Shown in pieces: positions 44,001 through 52,905 of a stretch of DNA of 54,979 nt. Made by a program: the position numbers and the translations under genes. The notes beneath the pieces were generated by a model that worked only from the letters and a program-made list of their open reading frames with translations, was not told where the DNA came from and searched no databases. Origin of the DNA: a candidate division Zixibacteria bacterium HGW-Zixibacteria-1 (GTDB lineage: Bacteria > Zixibacteria > MSB-5A5 > GN15 > PGXB01); assembly GCA_002838945.1 (NCBI GenBank), contig PGXB01000023.1:1-54979 (forward strand), written 5' to 3'. How positions within the stretch are numbered: the stretch's first letter is position 1; each line of letters opens with the position of its first letter.

Positions 44001-45093
44001 ACTGTTCAAACTGCAGTCTGAATTGCACTCCCGGAATTGTGTCCAATGCCGCCATGCCGGATATTCCGATATTCCCTCCGAATAACCGGAGGCGCATCGA
44101 ATCCAAATAAAGTGAATCGCCCAGACGGCGCATGGACAGAGCGCCGTTGTCAATTACGATCTGGTCTATTTTTATGGAAGGAATCACCATATCCGCCGAA
44201 ATATCGGGTGATGCCATTGCACCTGTGACATGGGCAGTCATGCTGAAGCCGTCGGCAATCTCCGGTTTTGAAATGCCGAATCTTGTTACTATTTTATCTA
44301 CGATTGTCCCAGGATTTCCTGACAGGGTAAGATCCGCGTAAATGCTCTCCAATGTGTCGAAGGGAATTATTCCCTGGCCTGTCAGATCAAGGTTGTCAAT
44401 AGATGAACTCAGCGATTTTATTCGCATATCTCTATCAGAAAGATTACCGGCAAGAGAAATGCTCTTTATGGTAAGAGGGATACTATCATAGAAGACCCGG
44501 AAGCTGTCAGCAGAAAGTGTAATGTCATATTTGGAAACCTCGATCTCTTCAAGCCTGATGTTCAGGTTGTCGAGGTATGAGTGCAGAGCCAGACTGTCAT
44601 CGCTATATTCCGCTGAAAATCCCTGCAATTCAAATTTACCAAGGCGAATATTATATGTCGAGCCGGTATCTTCCTTGTTAACGGGGGATTCCCCTGCCGC
44701 CATAATGGAGTCCAGGATAGTGATACCGAATTTTCCCAGGCTGTCACGGCGGGCATGAACCATGACATTTGTTATATTGATTGATTCGATTGTGATGTCC
44801 TTAAATGGAAGACGCCAGAGGTTGTAACGGCAGTCGATATCCTCTATGCTTAACAGCGCGGCATTGTCTTCACCGGGACGTGGGTTTGATATAAGCGTGC
44901 CATGCAGTCTCAATCGCGAAAGAAGATTGGTGTCCAGCCTGTCAATCGAAACCGGTAATTGCAGATATCCACTTATTTTGCTTTCAAGAATTCCTTTTAA
45001 ATAACGTTCCCCTACCGGCGTTGTTAGAATGATAAAAAGCAGAACCACCGCAGCCGCTATGACGGCGATCACATAGGCCGATATTTTCAGCAA
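41071..45093 (-). CDS. TamB-family (DUF490, AsmA-like) translocation/lipid-transport protein
   Basis: 1,340 residues: an N-terminal membrane anchor (AYVIAVIAAAVVLLFIIL), then AsmA/TamB-type beta-taco repeats through the periplasm, full of Ser/Gly/Asp-rich strands. The C-terminal DUF490 domain (about residues 1080-1340) has ALLTLGATREQLMGKD and GTVFGLDEVSVQGN, and it contacts the Omp85 partner. TamB bridges inner and outer membranes and carries phospholipid or helps autotransporter assembly. The following TamA-type gene overlaps it by 4 bases. Confidence 0.88.
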   Translation of the reverse strand: MLKISAYVIAVIAAAVVLLFIILTTPVGERYLKGILESKISGYLQLPVSIDRLDTNLLSRLRLHGTLISNPRPGEDNAALLSIEDIDCRYNLWRLPFKDITIESINITNVMVHARRDSLGKFGITILDSIMAAGESPVNKEDTGSTYNIRLGKFELQGFSAEYSDDSLALHSYLDNLNIRLEEIEVSKYDITLSADSFRVFYDSIPLTIKSISLAGNLSDRDMRIKSLSSSIDNLDLTGQGIIPFDTLESIYADLTLSGNPGTIVDKIVTRFGISKPEIADGFSMTAHVTGAMASPDISADMVIPSIKIDQIVIDNGALSMRRLGDSLYLDSMRLRLFGGNIGISGMAALDTIPGVQFRLQFEQFDIPGMWSSIYGEETSNTGILSGVAEIAGEGYNIENWKIKSDFRATRLAYEGKNLPEMIGTISLSGGDALINIGDSNIGIAARGRIRGEMLSGNFEASISDVSPLAALFNITELDGSIFCRGNIAGTTEFPKATADIYLSRMHYRNFPLDSLDAHVEYIDSVLHIREMHFSGKLDSIDPASPPFEIDSLSGSVDYGGTMSGTIDSLVGTVKFNLRQAGYGEYKLDSTNLNVDVNGRDIYLTEGHLYKDSLAVISSGKINIDNLRGIFKAGLLDNSTVVDSNARTAGLIEAVFDISDTAKMVVDISGHDLRLSLIDYFYPSTFDLRGTVDFTLDFKGNIENPEVQLSATVTEPEFNNVALDSIIVHTDLQGNLFKLSSFNAYGFQQSMTGNALISLMRDSTGYTIDSKSRTSGAVGMNNFDLSLLEPFMSEGSGLAGTSSLDLKWDGSIADPNLTGWLELQNGYYRQTANSVPVENVHIIAAVRDTILSIEKSGGTILAKDFTVDGSMILSQSKEARTDIVVSFADFGKLSVKGKLSADSIGLTILTDSTDIALLRPFFTDIREIGGVLKAELMIKGQIDDPDIMGQVDISRILLWPSELPVPFKDGFIHARFDKDKVFIDTLAMVLNKGRILANGNLTHDMGEITDINMRLSLDSILIDSPDEYIINIRSGRFTYRRDGEYFLFDGDMEFGESRLTANLRPQSILPWAQSVEQTRFELPPILENTRLNVRIRESNELWIDNNLARLKLRTELGIIGSPGLPNFTGRVNAEEGYMLYLDRKFQVKEGTIYFIDPNSFNPEINLTAEATVKSYQAMEATAYLITFSAKGPLRELAVDIISEPTLDKADIIALLTLGATREQLMGKDSDSKGALTERAQMLTSQKISGYISRKIGTVFGLDEVSVQGNLFSMNQSAGPQLLASKKITDRAKLTYSTTVGRSNDQSVRLDYQLTKRFFLEGQTDRLGRSALDLKYKLRFR

Positions 45094-45183
45094 TCGTTTG
45101 ATGGTCGCAAACTCCCGGATTTAGTTACTCTTTCATTACTTTATACAAACGAAAATGACTCCGAATTCAAGAAGAATATTCTG

Positions 45184-46266
45184 CTAAATCCAGCGCTTAC
45201 GTTTGAAGAATATAAAGAGGCCGCCGCCGACAAGCAGCGCCAGACCCCAGAAAAGCAGATATCCATAGGGTAGTCCCAGCTCCGGCATGTTCATCGGGCC
45301 GGCGCCGGTATCGAAATTCATCCCGTAAACTCCGGCCAGGAAACCGAGCGGAATAAAGATTGTGGCTATAATGGTCAGGACCTTCATCACCTCGTTCATT
45401 CTGTTGCTGACACTGGACAAGTAAATGTCAAGCAGCCCCGAAACAGAGTCTCGAAATGTTTCGACGGTGTCGATGACCTGAATCGCATGTTCGTATAAAT
45501 CTCTCAAATATGCCCGGGTGGCGCTGTTGATCAGCGGCGATTCCAGTCTTTCGAGCCCGCCGATAACCTCCCTCAACGGCCAGACCGATTTGCGCATATA
45601 GATCAATTCCCGCTTCAGTTCATGAATCGTTTCCAGACTCTCCGGGGTCGGATTGCCGATGAGCACGTCCTCCATGGCTTCAATCCGCTCTCCGAGTGCT
45701 TCCAGGACCGAGAAGTAACCGTCGACAACGGCGTCCATCAGGCTATAAGCAAGGTAATCGGGATTCATGAAGCGCGCCCTCGGCAGAGTCTTTCGGATGC
45801 GATCTCGGACCGGTCCGAAAACATCACCCTCGCGCTCCTGGAAGGATATTACGAAATTGCGTCCGATGACAAAGCTGAACTGCTCCGATTTCATCTCGCC
45901 GTTATCCGGATTGTTGTAAAGCATCTTCAGGGCAATGAACAGGTACTGATCGGAAACATCAAGCTTGGGCCGCTGTCCGGTATTGGCGATATCTTCCATG
46001 ATCAGCGGGTGGAGATCGAAATGGCTGCCGATTTTCTCGATAGTCTGCACGTCGTGAAGGCCGTCGATATTTATCCACGTCACAGTGGGTGTTTCCTTGA
46101 ATGGAAAACACTCTTCGACCGTCGCAACCTCTTTTTCATCCAGATTGGTTTCATCATAATCAATAATGTGAATCCGGACTGTTTCCACCTTTTGCTCGCC
46201 GACAAATACGACTGCTCCGGGTTTCAGGCCCCTGCTTTTGGAAAGTTTTTTGATCAGGCGAGGCAT
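45184..46266 (-). CDS. corA: CorA magnesium/cobalt transporter
   Basis: 360 residues. A cytoplasmic alpha/beta domain and long stalk helix (about residues 60-300) precede two C-terminal membrane helices. GVYGMNF, the CorA selectivity signature GMN, ends the first. The C-terminus FKRKRWI is basic, as usual for the family. It takes up Mg2+ (or Co2+, Ni2+) through a pentameric pore. The gene is monocistronic between the TamB-type gene and an MscS-type gene on the same strand. Confidence 0.94.
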   Translation of the reverse strand: MPRLIKKLSKSRGLKPGAVVFVGEQKVETVRIHIIDYDETNLDEKEVATVEECFPFKETPTVTWINIDGLHDVQTIEKIGSHFDLHPLIMEDIANTGQRPKLDVSDQYLFIALKMLYNNPDNGEMKSEQFSFVIGRNFVISFQEREGDVFGPVRDRIRKTLPRARFMNPDYLAYSLMDAVVDGYFSVLEALGERIEAMEDVLIGNPTPESLETIHELKRELIYMRKSVWPLREVIGGLERLESPLINSATRAYLRDLYEHAIQVIDTVETFRDSVSGLLDIYLSSVSNRMNEVMKVLTIIATIFIPLGFLAGVYGMNFDTGAGPMNMPELGLPYGYLLFWGLALLVGGGLFIFFKRKRWI

Positions 46267-46302
46267 AATGTCATCCCCCTGCTTTGAAATTTAAGACATC
46301 TT

Positions 46303-47379
46303 TTACTTTGTAGATTCATTCCTGGTTTTAATATATTCCGCCAGGCGTATTCGCCGCGCTTCAAGACGGTCAATTTGATTCTTTATTTTTTCTTTGGCCT
46401 CATCATCTCCGGCTTCTTTCAGCTGTGCCTTCAGGGATTCAATCTCTTTACCGGCTTCTTCGTACTTCCCGCTCAATTTTTCCAGCGACTCGGCTTCCTC
46501 GGCCTTGTCAAAGACTATTTTTTCAGGGGTAGTTGCGGAACCGTTAATTTCGCTTTGAATATTCGATTTATCAGGGATTATAGCTTTATTCACCTGTAAT
46601 GCGCGGGTATTCATGAATGTAGGGGAGACAATCTCGATCCCGTTTTCATGCAGTTTATCCAGCATCATCTGCCGCAATCTTGATCGTGATGAAATTATCT
46701 GCTTAACCTCACTCAGCATTCCGGCGGCACGATAGGTAACCGAAAAATCACCTAATTCCATTACAAAGACAAAGGGATCATTCAATTCGGCGGCCAGTGC
46801 GGCTTCCTTCAGCACCGTCTCAACTTTATCATGCGGGATATCATAGCCGAGTGAAACATCCGCCGATACTATTGTCCCCGAAGAACGGATGACTTTGACC
46901 GGATTGGTGACCAGATAGATATTCGGCAATGTGGTCAAATCTCTGTCTTCGGTCTGTATCTCGATATGAAACAGGCCGCGTTCGGTAACTCTGCCGAAAT
47001 GATCTCCCACCCTGACGAAATCCCCGGTCCGGAAACCTTTGATAATGCGAAGCATCATCCCGGCCATGGCATTGCCGATTAATGTCGTCGATGATAGCGC
47101 GATCGCGGCGCTCAGGAGTATGCCGATGAGGCTGAGAAGCTGGCCGCGGGAGGTCTCGGAAAGAAATTGGTCGGGTATGACCATTATCACCACTATCAGT
47201 CCGATAAATGAAAGCAAGATTGTTATCAACTGGCGTCCGACCTGGCCGCTGGCTTTCGAGGCCGAGCGCCGGTCCAGAAAATACCTGACAGCCAAAACTA
47301 TAAGGATAATTAATATCAGGGTTATTCCGGTGGGAAGCAATTCCCTGATTGACTCGTAAAATGACTCCAACAGGGCCAT
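46303..47379 (-). CDS. MscS-family mechanosensitive channel with C-terminal coiled coil
   Basis: 358 residues with three hydrophobic segments (15-32, 52-70, 80-105). The last carries the pore-lining helix GILLSAAIALSSTTLIGNAMAGMMLRI. A beta domain follows (GFRTGDFVRVGDHFGRVTERGLFHIEI), the MscS sandwich. The C-terminal 75 residues are charged and helical (AEEAESLEKLSGKYEEAGKE), probably a coiled coil. It opens on osmotic downshock. It lies 36 bases upstream of corA, so the two ion-transport genes may be co-transcribed. Confidence 0.9.
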   Translation of the reverse strand: MALLESFYESIRELLPTGITLILIILIVLAVRYFLDRRSASKASGQVGRQLITILLSFIGLIVVIMVIPDQFLSETSRGQLLSLIGILLSAAIALSSTTLIGNAMAGMMLRIIKGFRTGDFVRVGDHFGRVTERGLFHIEIQTEDRDLTTLPNIYLVTNPVKVIRSSGTIVSADVSLGYDIPHDKVETVLKEAALAAELNDPFVFVMELGDFSVTYRAAGMLSEVKQIISSRSRLRQMMLDKLHENGIEIVSPTFMNTRALQVNKAIIPDKSNIQSEINGSATTPEKIVFDKAEEAESLEKLSGKYEEAGKEIESLKAQLKEAGDDEAKEKIKNQIDRLEARRIRLAEYIKTRNESTK

Positions 47380-47575
47380 ATTGTTGTCCTTTCCGGCTTC
47401 GGATATAATCCTGCCCGAAATTTATATTCAGGATTGTCGTTTTGACTCTTAATTAAAATTTAAAGATATATGAAATTGAAATCAAGGCTTTTATTTTATT
47501 GCGCCAAAGGCGTATTTACTCAGGTTGATGCCTGAGGAAGCCGGATTTATTGCAGCCCGATACGGCGCATTTATC

Positions 47576-48604
47576 TCAATAACTGGTTTCGGTCAGCTTT
47601 ACTTTGCCCCGGAATATGTAATATATACTGATCGTATAGGCAATCACCAGCGGCATGCCTATTATAGCTATAATCAGCATGATCTTCAGCGTTTTGGCCG
47701 ATGAGGCCGCATTATAAATATGCAGACTGTTGGCGGGGTCGGGATTCGACAAAATCAGATTGGGAAACATTCCCACGCCAAACAGCGCCATCAGCGCGAT
47801 CACCGAGGCGCACGATGACAGAAACGCCCGGAATTCGCGCCCATGATGAATCTCCCTGGGAATGTTGGCGATGGCCAGCGCGTTGAGAATCGGAACGATA
47901 AACAGGACCGGCGAAGCTTTCAGGTTTGCCGACATGTGCGGCAGGTAAAGCAGGGTCGCCAGGGTGGTCAGGATATAACAAATGATAAAGAAAATGATGG
48001 TCGGGTTGATCCAGCCGCGAAGTTTTGTCTGCAGCTCGCCCTCTGTTTTCATGACGGCGTATATGGCGCCATGCATCATAAACAGCGAAACAGTGGTGAT
48101 TCCCACCAGAAGCGTATACGGATGCAACAGACTCCAGAATGTCCCGATAAACTCTTCGCTGCTGTCCAGCGGGATTCCATAAGCAATGTTTCCGAGTGCC
48201 ACTCCTATCAGCAGCGCCGATACAATTGAACTGACCGAGAAACTGATATCCCAGAACTGCCGCCATACCTTTGACGGCTGTTTCGAGCGAAAATCGATCG
48301 CCACCGCCCTGAAAATAAGTCCAAACAACAGCAGAATCATGGCCATGTAGAATCCGGAAAACGAAGTGGCATACACTTCCGGAAAGGCCGCAAATAGGGC
48401 GCCGCCGCCCGTGACCAGCCAGACCTCGTTGCCGTCCCAGACCGGCCCGATCGAGTTGATCATCAACCGGCGTTCATTATCGGTTTTGGTCAAAAGGTGC
48501 AGGGCGCCGACCCCGAGATCGAATCCGTCAAGCAGGGCGTACCCCGTAAAAAGTACACCTATCAGGAAAAACCATATTGTATTCAGATCAAGTGTGAAAT
48601 TCAT
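47576..48604 (-). CDS. cydB: Cytochrome bd ubiquinol oxidase subunit II
   Basis: 342 residues with about eight or nine membrane helices. Family motifs are LLDGFDLGVG near residue 25, GPVWDGNEVWLVTGGGALFAAFP and FRAVAIDFR. Subunit II stabilises the haem-bearing subunit I. The start overlaps the cydA stop by 4 bases (ATGA). No cydX is seen in the spacer downstream. Confidence 0.95.
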   Translation of the reverse strand: MNFTLDLNTIWFFLIGVLFTGYALLDGFDLGVGALHLLTKTDNERRLMINSIGPVWDGNEVWLVTGGGALFAAFPEVYATSFSGFYMAMILLLFGLIFRAVAIDFRSKQPSKVWRQFWDISFSVSSIVSALLIGVALGNIAYGIPLDSSEEFIGTFWSLLHPYTLLVGITTVSLFMMHGAIYAVMKTEGELQTKLRGWINPTIIFFIICYILTTLATLLYLPHMSANLKASPVLFIVPILNALAIANIPREIHHGREFRAFLSSCASVIALMALFGVGMFPNLILSNPDPANSLHIYNAASSAKTLKIMLIIAIIGMPLVIAYTISIYYIFRGKVKLTETSY

Positions 48605-49947
48605 GCCCGCGCCCCTCCTTCGCTGCCGCTTTCGACCTCAGGTCCCTCCTGTATCTTCTCATTAAGCAAATATATGAACAGTACAAAAAGCAGCATATAT
48701 ATAAGTGAAAACAGTATCAGCGAAATTATCACCTGCCCCGACCCGACACTTTGTGACAAAGCATCGGATGTCCTGAGTAGGCCGTAAACGATCCATGGCT
48801 GTCGGCCGACCTCGGCCGAGAACCAGCCCAGTTGATTGGCCGCCATCGGCAGCAAAACCGAGAAAACCATCACCCACAGCAGCCATCTTTTTTGAAAAAG
48901 AAATCCGCGCCACCAGCCGAGCATACCGATGAGCGACAGTAGAATCAAAAGCATCCCCATGCCGACCATGATATGGTAACTCTGAAATACAATATTGACC
49001 GGCGGGCGATCTTCTTTCGGAAATGCTTTCAGGCCCGTGATCGGTGTTGCCGGATCGAAATCGACCATAAAACTCAGTAACCCGGGAATTTGCAGGCCGA
49101 TGGTTTCTTCTTTTTCTTCATCGACCCAGCCGAAAAGATACATCCCTGCCGGGGCGCTGGCCGGGTAATGTCCCTCGAAGGCGGCCAGCTTGGCCGGCTG
49201 CGTTTGCATAACGGTCTGAGCGCTGCTGTGGCCGGTGACCAGTTGCATTACCGATGCGAACACCGCCACTATCAGGGCGATGCGCATCGATCCAATCGCG
49301 AACTCCCGATGCTTTTTCTTTAACAGGTAAAAGGCCGACACGCTCAAAACAAAAAATGCCGCCGCCTGCCATGCCCCCATATACACATGTGATATCCGGT
49401 CAAGGAATGACGGATTGAATACCACCGCCCAGAAATCGACGATCTCCGCCCTCAGGCCGTCCCCGAATTGCACTATATGGTGTCCCGCCGGTGTTTGCTG
49501 CCATGAGTTGGCCACGACTATCCAGATTGCCGAAAGATGGGCCCCGAAGGCAACCAGGATGGTTGCGATGAAATGCGTCCTGGGTTTGACCTTGTCCCAG
49601 CCGAATAATAAAATGGCGAGAAATCCGGATTCGAGAAAAAAGGCAAAAACTCCCTCGGCGGCCAGAGCCGAACCGAAAACATCGCCGACAAAGCGCGAAT
49701 AAGTGGCCCAGTTGGTTCCGAATTGAAATTCCATGACGATTCCGGTCGCAACGCCAAGAGCGAATATCAACCCGAATATTTTCACCCAGAACCGGGTCAT
49801 GCGGTGATACATCATGTTTTTCGTTTTCATATACATTCCCTCCATGATAACCAGGATCAGGCCGAGCCCGATACTCAATGGGGGAAAGAGGTAATGAAAA
49901 GCGATCGTCACGCCGAACTGGACTCTTGATAGTATCTCCAAATCCAT
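48601..49947 (-). CDS. cydA: Cytochrome bd ubiquinol oxidase subunit I
   Basis: 448 residues, within the range of short-Q-loop bd/CIO oxidases. The N-terminal [14 protein letters not shown] holds the haem-ligand His18. The quinol-loop region is followed by [18 protein letters not shown], the bd signature. The protein reduces O2 to water with quinol electrons and has high oxygen affinity. It suggests growth at low oxygen. The operon cydA-cydB is transcribed leftward. Confidence 0.96.
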   Translation of the reverse strand: MDLEILSRVQFGVTIAFHYLFPPLSIGLGLILVIMEGMYMKTKNMMYHRMTRFWVKIFGLIFALGVATGIVMEFQFGTNWATYSRFVGDVFGSALAAEGVFAFFLESGFLAILLFGWDKVKPRTHFIATILVAFGAHLSAIWIVVANSWQQTPAGHHIVQFGDGLRAEIVDFWAVVFNPSFLDRISHVYMGAWQAAAFFVLSVSAFYLLKKKHREFAIGSMRIALIVAVFASVMQLVTGHSSAQTVMQTQPAKLAAFEGHYPASAPAGMYLFGWVDEEKEETIGLQIPGLLSFMVDFDPATPITGLKAFPKEDRPPVNIVFQSYHIMVGMGMLLILLSLIGMLGWWRGFLFQKRWLLWVMVFSVLLPMAANQLGWFSAEVGRQPWIVYGLLRTSDALSQSVGSGQVIISLILFSLIYMLLFVLFIYLLNEKIQEGPEVESGSEGGARA

Positions 49948-50257
49948 AATGATAATTTCTCCGCCTTGTGTTACTATGATAAAATTAACTTAGCTTGAGA
50001 GCGAAAACACCCCATGCATTTCAAATGCTGTTGTGTCATGATTATGATTTTTTGAAGTCGATGTCAAGTATTTTTGATTATTGATTGGGCCGGTGGTTTT
50101 TCGAATTCGGCAATTGCCGCCGGAATCACGAATTTTATCTTACCGAAATGGCGATCACGAAATAGACAACTGATCTGTATATTCCCCGAAATAAGTCGGA
50201 ATAAGGGGATATTAAAGAGGTTTGCTTCAAATATTCCCTGGAAGGCGATGAAGGAAA
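49948..50257 (-). other. Promoter region upstream of cydAB, 310 bases
   Basis: No gene. An imperfect inverted repeat TATTCCCC ... GGGGATA (about 50178-50212) encloses repeated GAAATAAGTCGGAATAA text. It could be an operator for oxygen-responsive control, but the role is not established. Confidence 0.4.
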
Positions 50258-50647
50258 TTAATACTCATCCTCCTCGTCATCATAGTCATCATCCAGATCG
50301 TCGTCAAGATCATCCTCGATCAGTCCTGACAGTATTTCCTTGGAATCCTCTTCGTCCTCGACCCTGACTTTGAAATCGACCGCTCCCACGACCGGATTGA
50401 AACCCAGACGACCGACACTGAATAAATCCATGATTCCGTCGCCGCTGGCGTAAAATCTGATGTCGGCATCCTCAAGCAGGGATTTTGCAATCAGTATTTT
50501 GGCCTGGTCGCTGGTCGTATAGACCGTAACCATATCATAATAATCGGGAATGTCCTCGGTCGGCACTGAAGCCACCAGCTTATCGCCACATTCCGGGCAT
50601 TTAACGACACCGTCTTTATACTCATATTTGCAACTCGGACAATACAT
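50258..50647 (-). CDS. Zinc-ribbon DUF2007-type protein with acidic tail
   Basis: 129 residues with two CxxC pairs at the start (CPSC, CPEC), then a DUF2007-like domain (MVTVYTTSDQAKILIAKSLLEDADI). An acidic C-terminus of Asp/Glu runs (EDDLDDDLDDDYDDEEDEY) follows. It shares its architecture with the protein at 8188-8607 but is only distantly similar. The acidic tail may bind metal or a basic partner. Function is unknown. Confidence 0.78.
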   Translation of the reverse strand: MYCPSCKYEYKDGVVKCPECGDKLVASVPTEDIPDYYDMVTVYTTSDQAKILIAKSLLEDADIRFYASGDGIMDLFSVGRLGFNPVVGAVDFKVRVEDEEDSKEILSGLIEDDLDDDLDDDYDDEEDEY

Positions 50648-50752
50648 AAAATTTCCTCCATATTCGGCTCTAATATATTGATAGGGATCGACATGTCAAC
50701 AGCGAAATAAACATGAAAAAGGTAATATTTCCGTCAGGGTTCGAAAATTCGC

Positions 50753-50779
50753 AAAAAAAAGCCGGGTTTTGAACCCGGC
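50753..50779 (-). terminator. Intrinsic terminator of the fasciclin gene
   Basis: GCCGGGTT / AACCCGGC stem with a three-base loop and eight U on the minus strand. Confidence 0.92.
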
Positions 50780-50804
50780 CTCTAAATATGCTGTTTTACA
50801 TTCT

Positions 50805-51329
50805 TTACTTTTCGGCTTTTTCCATTGAGGGAAGAATGACGGCATCGATTACATGAATGACGCCATTGCTGCACTCTATATCAGTCTGGACGACTCTGGC
50901 ATTGTCGATCATGACATTCTTGTCATCTGATTTAATCGAAACTTCCTGGCCATTAAGGGTTTTGGCCGTCTTCAGCTTGGCTACGTCCGAGGACATTACC
51001 TTGCCGGAAACAATATGATAAGTAAGAATGGCGCTCAATTTCTCCTTGTCCTTGAGAAGAGCTTCGACAGTTCCCTTGGGAAGCATTTCAAAAGCGGCAT
51101 CGGTCGGCGCGAAAACGGTGAATGGGCCCTCGCCGCTGAGAGCATCGACCAGGCCGGCCGTCTTGACGGCTGTCACAAGAGTATTAAACGACCCTGCGGC
51201 AACGGCGGTTTCGACAATATTCATTGCCTTCTTTTCAGGCATCTTTGTCTCGTACTGGCCCGCGAAACTGACCACGCTCATCGACAAAATAAATATTGCG
51301 GCTAAAGTGATGATTGTATGCTTCTTCAT
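50805..51329 (-). CDS. Secreted fasciclin-domain protein
   Basis: A signal peptide ([24 protein letters not shown]) precedes one FAS1 domain (residues 35-170). The domain shows the two family boxes: [25 protein letters not shown] (H1) and the C-terminal [14 protein letters not shown] (H2), with TYHIVSGKV between them. FAS1 proteins are adhesion or cell-surface proteins, often in the periplasm or matrix. It is next to a DUF378 gene and a photoreceptor regulator. A link to light control is possible but not shown. Confidence 0.92.
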   Translation of the reverse strand: MKKHTIITLAAIFILSMSVVSFAGQYETKMPEKKAMNIVETAVAAGSFNTLVTAVKTAGLVDALSGEGPFTVFAPTDAAFEMLPKGTVEALLKDKEKLSAILTYHIVSGKVMSSDVAKLKTAKTLNGQEVSIKSDDKNVMIDNARVVQTDIECSNGVIHVIDAVILPSMEKAEK

Positions 51330-51424
51330 GATCTACTCCTTCTTTGTTTCTTTCTCTGTCCTGACAGTCCATGAGTGTAACGACTGTTCGACCATTGTTT
51401 TCTCTTTATGGTATCCTGCTGCAA

Positions 51425-51640
51425 TTAAGCGTTGACAACGCCCCACCGGCGCTGAATGGCTCTAAGCTGGGTAATTTGAAACATGGCACTCAGGCCGACC
51501 AGAATATAAACCACCCGGCTGACCATACTCATATTGCCAAAAATAGTGGCGACAAGGTCGAAATTAAACAATCCAACCAGCCCCCAGTTCAAGCCGCCGA
51601 TCACCAGCAGCATCGCGAAAATAACGTCAAATGATTTCAT
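51425..51640 (-). CDS. DUF378 small membrane protein
   Basis: 71 residues with two membrane helices. The text FAMLLVIGGLNWGLVGLFNFDLVATIFG and SRVVYILVGLSAMFQI matches DUF378. Function is unknown. AGGAGAATG precedes the ATG. It is co-directional with the fasciclin gene. Confidence 0.9.
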   Translation of the reverse strand: MKSFDVIFAMLLVIGGLNWGLVGLFNFDLVATIFGNMSMVSRVVYILVGLSAMFQITQLRAIQRRWGVVNA

Positions 51641-51910
51641 TTCATTCTCCTTTTTTTGTTTTCAGGTTTCATAAACAAGAACCAAATATGTATAATAAAT
51701 GTTCCCATTATGTATAAATTATGTTGAGATAATGATTATTTATTACTGAAAAATTTATGTAATTTATTTGTATGAAATAGGTTAAGGAATCAAAAGAATT
51801 GACCGAGATAGATAACTAATGAGAATGTTTACGATTAATAGGGAACTTTTTGGTGAATTATTGGTTTAATTATTGACAAAAGTTGAACAAATAGTTTTTT
51901 ATGGAATATA
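51641..51910. promoter_or_regulatory. AT-rich divergent control region of the light operon
   Basis: The 270 bases between the DUF378 gene and the CarH-type gene are very AT-rich. Two ATGTATAA copies lie near 51688 and 51714. A TTGACA at 51873-51878, with TTGAACAAA just after, lies 35 bases before the regulator ATG, but no good -10 follows at 17 bases. CarH-type proteins usually bind AT-rich operators at their own promoters. The exact sites cannot be fixed by eye. Confidence 0.45.
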
Positions 51911-52852
51911 ATGATGACCAAACATCCGATCAGAGTGGTAGCCAAAAAAACCGGTCTTTCCGCCGGTCTTATTAGAATTTGGGAAAGACGACACAATGCC
52001 GTAACCCCGCTCAGAACCGAAACCAATCGGAGGCTCTATTCCGATGAGGACATCGAACGGTTGATTCTTCTTGGGCGCGCTACCAAGGCGGGTGAAAGTA
52101 TCAGTCAAATCGCAAAGCTTTCGACGGACGAACTGCGCAGATTAATAGGATCGGGGAGTGTTGCTGGCCTTCCCGGTTCGCAATCCGCCCACGTCGATCT
52201 TTCCATAAAATCCGGCTCGGAATATCGTGAGCTTTGTCTGGAAGCGGTTAATGACCTTGACGCCGAGCGTCTTGAATCGATGTTGCTAAAAGCATCAGTC
52301 GGCCTTAGCCAGCGTGCTTTACTCGAACAGGTTCTGGGTCCTTTGATGTCTTCCATCGGCGATCTCTGGCGCGAGGGTGAATTAAAAGTCGTGCATGAGC
52401 ATCTGGCATCGGCGGTTGTTCGAACATTTCTGGGAAATATGTCGGGTGCCTTCTCGGCTCATGAATCGGCGCCGCTCGTCATAATAACGACACCTGTCGG
52501 GCAGTTGCATGAGTTCGGTGCCCTGATGGCCAATATAACCGCCGCCGCATCCGGTTGGAAGTCTCTCTATCTGGGGCCCAACATGCCGGCGGGTGACATT
52601 GCCAGCGCCGTTATTCACAACAATGCCAGGGCCGTTGTGCTGAGCGTAATTTATCCTGCCGATGATCCGCGTGTCGGAAATGAATTGGAGCAGTTACACA
52701 ACATTCTTGGAGTCAGAGTGCAGATTATTGTAGGTGGTCGTTCTGCCGAGGGGTATCGGGGAATCATCGAAAAGATCGGAGCCGTTTTGGTCAAAGATCT
52801 CTCGTCGCTTCAATTCCGGCTCGATTCCATTCGTTCCGTCAATGCCGCCTGA
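51911..52852 (+). CDS. B12-dependent MerR-type photoreceptor repressor (CarH/LitR-like)
   Basis: Residues 5-72 are a MerR helix-turn-helix (RVVAKKTGLSAGLIRIWERR, then RRLYSDEDIERL). Residues 100-180 form the four-helix cap with the CarH light-sensing motif W-x9-EH (Trp153, Glu163, His164). Residues 185-310 form a B12-binding Rossmann domain with the lower-axial His200 in GQLHEFG; the Asp of DxHxxG is Gln here. Adenosylcobalamin holds the tetramer on DNA in the dark, and light breaks the Co-C bond and releases it. The next genes include a photolyase, fitting light-induced repair. The ribosome-binding site is weak and two adjacent ATGs are possible. Confidence 0.9.
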   Translation: MMTKHPIRVVAKKTGLSAGLIRIWERRHNAVTPLRTETNRRLYSDEDIERLILLGRATKAGESISQIAKLSTDELRRLIGSGSVAGLPGSQSAHVDLSIKSGSEYRELCLEAVNDLDAERLESMLLKASVGLSQRALLEQVLGPLMSSIGDLWREGELKVVHEHLASAVVRTFLGNMSGAFSAHESAPLVIITTPVGQLHEFGALMANITAAASGWKSLYLGPNMPAGDIASAVIHNNARAVVLSVIYPADDPRVGNELEQLHNILGVRVQIIVGGRSAEGYRGIIEKIGAVLVKDLSSLQFRLDSIRSVNAA

Positions 52853-52905
52853 TTTATATAAACCGCGTTGCCGGCTGTCATTATAGGGGTGCTTCATCTA
52901 ACACC

